Shown here one piece after another: positions 60,467 to 64,000 of a stretch of DNA of 64,000 nt (positions are counted from its first letter, which is position 1; each line of letters begins with the position of its first letter). The notes under the pieces are model-generated. The model did not search any database and was not told the origin of the DNA. It saw only the letters and a list, made by a program, of their open reading frames with translations. The position numbers and the translations under genes were made by a program. Source of the stretch: Cellulomonas sp. WB94 (GTDB lineage Bacteria; Actinomycetota; Actinomycetes; Actinomycetales; Cellulomonadaceae); NCBI RefSeq assembly GCF_003115775.1, contig NZ_QEES01000007.1, forward strand, positions 1-64,000, given 5' to 3'.

Positions 60467-61606
60467 TCAGGCGACGAGACCGTTGTAGGCGGCGCTCAGG
60501 GCGCGCGCCGCGGCATCGATGTGCTGCTGGGTCGTGCCGCGACCCAGCGAGAGGCGCAGGGTCCCGCGCGCGGCGGACGGGTCCACCCCCAGGGCGAGCA
60601 CCGCGCTCGACGGCGTGTGGACGCCTGAGTGGCAGGCCGAGCCGGTTGCGGTGGCCACGCTCGGACACGCGTCAAGCACGTCCCAGCCCGCGACGTCGGG
60701 CAACATGACCAGCAGGGTGTTGGGCAAAGCGTCGCGGATCGGGGTGAGGCGCACAGCACCCGGGATCGCGCTGAGGAGGCGACGCCAGAGGTCGTCGCGC
60801 AGGGCGGCGGTGCGGGCGAGCTCGACGACCAGTCCTTCTCGCACGAGCGCGCACGCGGCGCCGAGGCCGACGATCCCGGCGACGTTCTCCGTGCCGGGGC
60901 GCAGCCCGTGCTCCTGCCCGGCCCCGCGCAGCACCGGCGTCAGGGGTGTGCCGGTGCGCACGAACAGGGCCCCCACACCCTTGGGGGCGTAGAGCTTGTG
61001 GCCCGCGATCGAGAGCAGGTCGACCCCGAGTGCGTCGACGTCGACGACGATCTTGCCGACAGCCTGGGCCGCGTCGGTGTGGACGAGGGCTCCGGCTGCG
61101 TGGGCGATCGCGGCGACCTCGGCGACGGGCATCAGGGCGCCGGTCTCGTTCTGGGCAAGCATCACCGTCGCCAGTGCGACGTCGGATCCCATGGCGGCCC
61201 TGAGCTCGGGCACGTCCAGGTGACCGCCGGTCGTGACGGGCACCGTGGTGACGTCCCAGCCGTGGGCGGCCAGGTGGGCCAAGGGCTGCACGACAGCGGG
61301 GTGCTCGACGGCTGAGGTCACCATGCGGCGCCGGTCTGGCGGTGCTGCTGCTGCGACGCCGCGCAGCGCGAGGTTGTTCGCCTCCGTGCCGCCGGAGGTG
61401 AAGACCATCTCCGGCGGCTGCGCTCCGATCAGGGCAGCGACCTGTTCGCGGGCGACCTCCACTGCCTCGGCGGCCCGGCGCCCCAAAGAGTGCGGGCTGG
61501 ACGGGTTGCCGAACGCCTGGGTGAGATACGGCAGCATCGCGGCCAGCACCTGCTCCGCGACCGGCGTCGTCGCGTTGTGGTCGAGGTAGATCACGTCGTC
61601 GGTCAC
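60467..61606 (-). CDS. Cysteine desulfurase (NifS/IscS type)
   Basis: A 379-aa PLP enzyme turning cysteine into alanine and enzyme persulfide. YLDHNATTP start, His102 in SAVEHPAV, PLP Lys204 in SIAGHKLYAPKG, and the active Cys325 in GSACHSGVHTPSS. GTG 61606 lies six bases after AGGAG; the ATG at 61612 touches the ribosome site and is less likely. No iron-sulfur scaffold genes are adjacent. Neighbours point to sulfur relay more than cluster assembly. Confidence 0.93.
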   Translation of the reverse strand: MTDDVIYLDHNATTPVAEQVLAAMLPYLTQAFGNPSSPHSLGRRAAEAVEVAREQVAALIGAQPPEMVFTSGGTEANNLALRGVAAAAPPDRRRMVTSAVEHPAVVQPLAHLAAHGWDVTTVPVTTGGHLDVPELRAAMGSDVALATVMLAQNETGALMPVAEVAAIAHAAGALVHTDAAQAVGKIVVDVDALGVDLLSIAGHKLYAPKGVGALFVRTGTPLTPVLRGAGQEHGLRPGTENVAGIVGLGAACALVREGLVVELARTAALRDDLWRRLLSAIPGAVRLTPIRDALPNTLLVMLPDVAGWDVLDACPSVATATGSACHSGVHTPSSAVLALGVDPSAARGTLRLSLGRGTTQQHIDAAARALSAAYNGLVA

Positions 61607-61678
61607 TGTCATCTCCTCAGCACGTCCGGCCGGGTCGGCGACGTGCACACGGCGTCAACCTGGCGCGATCTCCCACCG

Positions 61679-62028
61679 TCAGAACACCAGGACCTTGTCT
61701 GCGGCGATCGTCAGGTCTGCGAGCTCGTCCATGGTCGAGCGGTGCGCGTCGTCCGTGAGCAGCTCCTCGTTGATCCCGCGCGCGTCCATGCACGTGCCGC
61801 AGCACAGCACCGCACCACCGCTGCGCGGCACCGCGGCCAGCATCCGGTCGAGCCTGTAGTAGCCGTCCGGAGTCTTCTGGTTGCGCATCGCGACGGTGAC
61901 GCCGTCGCCCATGAGGAACACGCTCACGACCTGGCCGTCCTTCTTGCTCGGGCCACCGCGAGGCGCACGGCGTTGTAGGTGGCGTCGGAGCCGTAGGCCG
62001 GGCCGTTGATGATCAGCAGCGTGCGCAT
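61679..62028 (-). pseudogene. DsrE-family protein, frameshifted
   Basis: The start ATG 62028 reads MRTLLIINGPAYGSDATYNA, typical of small DsrE-like proteins. The frame fails after about 25 residues at the plus-strand CGGG around 61949-61952. In the next frame the rest is clear: KKDGQVVSVFLMGDGVTVAM, GYYRLDRML, and LCCGTCMDARG with its Cys cluster. Adding one base gives a normal 116-aa protein. It is either a real inactivating deletion or a sequencing error. DsrE proteins carry persulfide sulfur. Confidence 0.85.
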
Positions 62029-62078
62029 GCGGGGTGGTCCGTTCCTCGGAGGAGTGATCGGTGTGGAGGTGCGTGAGC

Positions 62079-62747
62079 TCAGGCTGCGCCGGACTCGACC
62101 GGCCGGCCGGTCTGGCGCCAGTCGTCGACGCCGGCATCAAGGCGTCGCGCCGGGATCCCCGCCGCACGCAGCCGTCGCACGGCCTGGGCGGACAGCACGC
62201 AGTACGGACCGCGGCAGTAGGCCACGACCGCGGCGTCGACAGGCAGATCCGCCATCCTGTCCGTCAGGTCTCCCAGCGGGATGCTGACCGCCCCCGGGAT
62301 GTGCCCCGCGGCGAACTCCTCGGCCGGACGCACGTCGACCACGACCACGTCGCCGCGCGCGGAGCGCTTGACGAGCTCCTCGAGACTCAGGGGCTCGACA
62401 CCGTCGACCTCACCGAAGAACGCCTGCGCGAGCTGGCGCACTTCCGCGATCCGCGCCTCGGCCGTGTCCCGCAACGCCCGGTAGGCCGCCACGACGCTCG
62501 GGTCAGCGATCCGGTACACCACGCGCTGGGCATGACGCGTGGAGGTCACCAGACCGGCGTTGCGCAGGATCTGCAGGTTCCGCGACGTGGCGTTCACCGT
62601 CATCGACGCCTGCTGGGCGATGGACTCGACAGACCGCGGCCCCTGCGCCAGCAGATCGACGATCTCCAGGCGCTTCGGGCTCGCGAACGCGCCAGCCACC
62701 CGCGCGAACTGCTCGAACACTGCGTCCTTGAACTCGCGGCTCTGCAC
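62079..62747 (-). CDS. ArsR-type regulator fused to a rhodanese domain
   Basis: A 222-aa fusion: winged-helix HTH (about 8-90; RLEIVDLLAQGPRSVESIAQQ, LQILRNAGLV) and a rhodanese domain (about 115-215) with active Cys178 in AYCRGPYC, plus Cys183. The ELCVCD metal site of ArsR is absent, so sensing of persulfide through the rhodanese Cys is plausible. GTG 62747 follows GAGG by seven bases. It is the first gene of the sulfur operon. Confidence 0.9.
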   Translation of the reverse strand: MQSREFKDAVFEQFARVAGAFASPKRLEIVDLLAQGPRSVESIAQQASMTVNATSRNLQILRNAGLVTSTRHAQRVVYRIADPSVVAAYRALRDTAEARIAEVRQLAQAFFGEVDGVEPLSLEELVKRSARGDVVVVDVRPAEEFAAGHIPGAVSIPLGDLTDRMADLPVDAAVVAYCRGPYCVLSAQAVRRLRAAGIPARRLDAGVDDWRQTGRPVESGAA

Positions 62748-62766
62748 ACGACCACCTCGTTCCCGC

Positions 62767-62789
62767 ATTCCCGTGAATTCGAGATTATC
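62767..62789 (-). promoter_or_regulatory. Candidate promoter -10 and operator of the sulfur operon
   Basis: On the minus strand GATAAT (62784-62789) could be a -10 box; just downstream ATTC-N4-GAAT (62767-62778) forms a perfect inverted repeat that would cover the transcription start. It lies 20 nt before the regulator gene, in an AT-rich pocket. Autoregulation by the encoded ArsR-type protein is inferred. Confidence 0.4.
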
Positions 62790-62928
62790 AGGCCCACGAC
62801 CGCAGGGACCGACCCCCGCGCCGACGGGGCGCTTGGCAACGAGCGGTCGCCGCCCGTCATCTCGAAGGTCGACACAGCTCTGAGCGTGAGGTCTGGCCCC
62901 GAGCGTCCACGGGGCAGGTCACGCACTC

Positions 62929-62976
62929 GCAGGTCAGCGGCTCGCGGCCATCAAGAGCTGGCTGAGGACGACCACC
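62929..62976 (+). repeat. Direct repeat copy 2 at the sulfur operon edge
   Basis: Second copy of the repeat found at 60085, same orientation, with the exact 16-mer core at 62929-62944. It lies upstream of the sulfur operon promoter. Otherwise the gap 62790-63014 shows no gene. Confidence 0.6.
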
Positions 62977-63014
62977 TGGCCGTTTCGCCCTCCAGGCCGG
63001 CGGTGTTGTCGTCC

Positions 63015-63755
63015 TCAGCGCAGGGTGAACGGCGGGTAGGTGTCGGTGACGAGCAGGAAGGCGTAGGCCTGCACGCGCAGCCCCCACCGGGCCACGCCGA
63101 CGGTGTAGTCGAACAGGGCCTTCGGGTAGCGCCCGGTGAACAGGATCGCGAACCAGGCGATCACCCACACGAAGAGCGCACCGACCCACAGGAACACGAG
63201 CACGACGTAGTGGGGGACGGCGAGCAGCCACTTGACCAGCGGTAGCCAGCGGCTGAGGTCTGGCTCGACGTCGGGGTAGTCGATCTCCAGGTGCACCGAC
63301 TGCGCCTCGACCGTGGAGGGGTAGGTGTCGGTGAGCAGGAACAGGTAGGCACCGACTCGCGTACCGAAGCGCGCGAACTCCCGCGCGAAGTCGAACCACC
63401 ATCGCGGGTAGCGGCGGCGGAACACGATCATCAGCACCGTGGCCGCGAACAGCCCACCGGCGACGCCGCCGCCGCTGCGGGTAGTGGTGGTGATCACGTT
63501 GTCGCCGGTGATCGTGGTGACGGTCTCGTTGACCGACGCGCTCAGGGCCGACGAGACGATGGCGATCGGGATGATCGCAATGAGTCGGAAGAACGACGTG
63601 AACCGGTCAAGCTTCTGGGGGTAGTCGATGTCCAGGTGGGCCGGGTAGGGCTGCTCCGATGCGACCGTCGCGTGCCTCCTGCTGGTGGACGACCTGCGCT
63701 GTCGGCGGGAACCGGGCGCCTGGCCGTTGTCATCGAGCGTTCTCGGTTCCCGCAC
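63015..63755 (-). CDS. DUF4389 membrane protein
   Basis: A protein with two repeats of the DUF4389 type (HLDIDYPQKLDRFTSFFRLI... and HLEIDYPDVEPDLSRWLPL...), each followed by hydrophobic helices, plus RRRYPRWWFDFAREF and GRYPKALFDYTVGVARW. Four membrane segments are visible. The role is unknown. Coordinates use GTG 63755 (246 aa), but the 29 residues after it look random. A perfect AGGAGG is followed at the right distance only by ACG (63668), so the true start may be a mutated ATG there (217 aa). Confidence 0.7.
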   Translation of the reverse strand: MREPRTLDDNGQAPGSRRQRRSSTSRRHATVASEQPYPAHLDIDYPQKLDRFTSFFRLIAIIPIAIVSSALSASVNETVTTITGDNVITTTTRSGGGVAGGLFAATVLMIVFRRRYPRWWFDFAREFARFGTRVGAYLFLLTDTYPSTVEAQSVHLEIDYPDVEPDLSRWLPLVKWLLAVPHYVVLVFLWVGALFVWVIAWFAILFTGRYPKALFDYTVGVARWGLRVQAYAFLLVTDTYPPFTLR

Positions 63756-63874
63756 CAACGTCAACAAGGCCAGCGGGCCGGCGCCAGATGACGGGAAGCC
63801 GTGAGCAGGTCAAGAGCTCCTCGCGCCTTCCATCGATGGCGTCACGCGGCCGACGGTGGAGTCCGGATGTGAGG

Positions 63875-64000
63875 ACGTGAGGGTGGCGTCCCGTGAGGTG
63901 GTGTAGTTCTCGATCTTCTTCGTCGTGGTGACCACGACGGAGAAGGCCATCGTGCGATGGTCGGTGAGACCGGACTAGGGAACTCACGGAAGGACATCGC
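63875..64000 (+). mobile_element. Possible left end of an insertion sequence, truncated
   Basis: The last ~125 nt contain no complete gene. They show a strong hairpin, a small palindrome and, at the very end, GGAAGGAC, a ribosome site for a gene starting past the window. The arrangement recalls the leader of actinobacterial IS256-type transposase genes. The left boundary is approximate and the family is a guess. Confidence 0.35.
63915..63945 (+). terminator. Hairpin in the possible IS leader
   Basis: About 14 pairs (CTTCTTCGTCGTGG with CCACGACGGAGAAG, one G-T) around a three-base loop, directly followed by the palindrome CCATCG-TG-CGATGG (63947-63960). Such hairpins often block outside transcription into transposase genes. 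Confidence 0.55.

Overview
The window is a GC-rich (by eye about 70% G+C) chromosomal segment from an actinobacterium. GTG and TTG starts are frequent and 1-8 nt stop/start overlaps are common. An SsgB-type protein and the PimA / PatA-like acyltransferase / PgsA cluster for phosphatidylinositol mannosides support this. The overall character fits Micrococcales, close to Cellulomonas, but the genus is an inference. Almost the whole window, up to about 59.9 kb, is a core block whose gene order resembles the Mycobacterium alaS-aroE-aroC-aroB and thrS-pgsA-pimA-pdx-ruv-sec-relA-hisS-aspS regions.

Layout. (1) 0.1-5.5 kb: shikimate genes aroC, a membrane-anchored alpha/beta hydrolase, aroK, aroB and aroQ, all on the minus strand. 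(2) 5.5-18.2 kb: a complete monoderm type IV pilus locus (pilB, pilT, pilC, pilA, three minor prepilins, prepilin peptidase, pilM, pilN, pilO) inserted between aroE and aroC. (3) 18.3-26.9 kb: aroE, mltG, ruvX, alaS, two small membrane proteins, rpsD, rarA. (4) 27.0-29.6 kb: a plus-strand MMPL transporter and a small membrane protein. (5) 29.6-37.1 kb: aspS, hisS and an MBL hydrolase (minus), then a cyclophilin carrying a frameshift, a DUF349 protein and an AbiEi-antitoxin-like protein (plus). (6) 37.1-50.3 kb: minus-strand pdxS, Nudix, aminotransferase, pdxT, yebC, ruvCAB, yajC, secDF, apt, relA. (7) 50.4-56.5 kb: minus-strand thrS, HIT, pgsA, patA-like acyltransferase, pimA and a LemA-like protein. 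(8) 56.6-59.9 kb: tRNA-Val(CAC), ssgB, pabC, pabB and a tRNA-Gly/Cys/Val trio.

From tRNA-Val(GAC) at 59.9 kb the character changes. Directly downstream lie three GTACCCC repeats and a direct repeat (copies at 60.09 and 62.93 kb) that brackets a compact sulfur-trafficking operon: ArsR-type HTH fused to rhodanese, a DsrE-like protein with a frameshift, a NifS/IscS-type cysteine desulfurase and a TusA-like carrier. A DUF4389 membrane protein without a convincing start codon follows, and the last ~130 nt look like the left end of an insertion sequence cut by the window edge. I read this as the start of an accessory island at the tRNA gene.

How the parts work together. AroB/Q/E/K/C make chorismate, which PabB/PabC draw on for p-aminobenzoate. 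The pil locus encodes assembly and retraction motors, platform, alignment proteins, signal peptidase, a major pilin and probable tip pilins. SecD/F/YajC form the Sec accessory complex. PgsA, the PatA-like protein and PimA make mannosylated phosphatidylinositol. PdxS/T make pyridoxal phosphate. RuvABC processes Holliday junctions. RelA handles (p)ppGpp.

Coordinates are those judged most likely after checking start codons and ribosome binding sites by eye. No searches were run.
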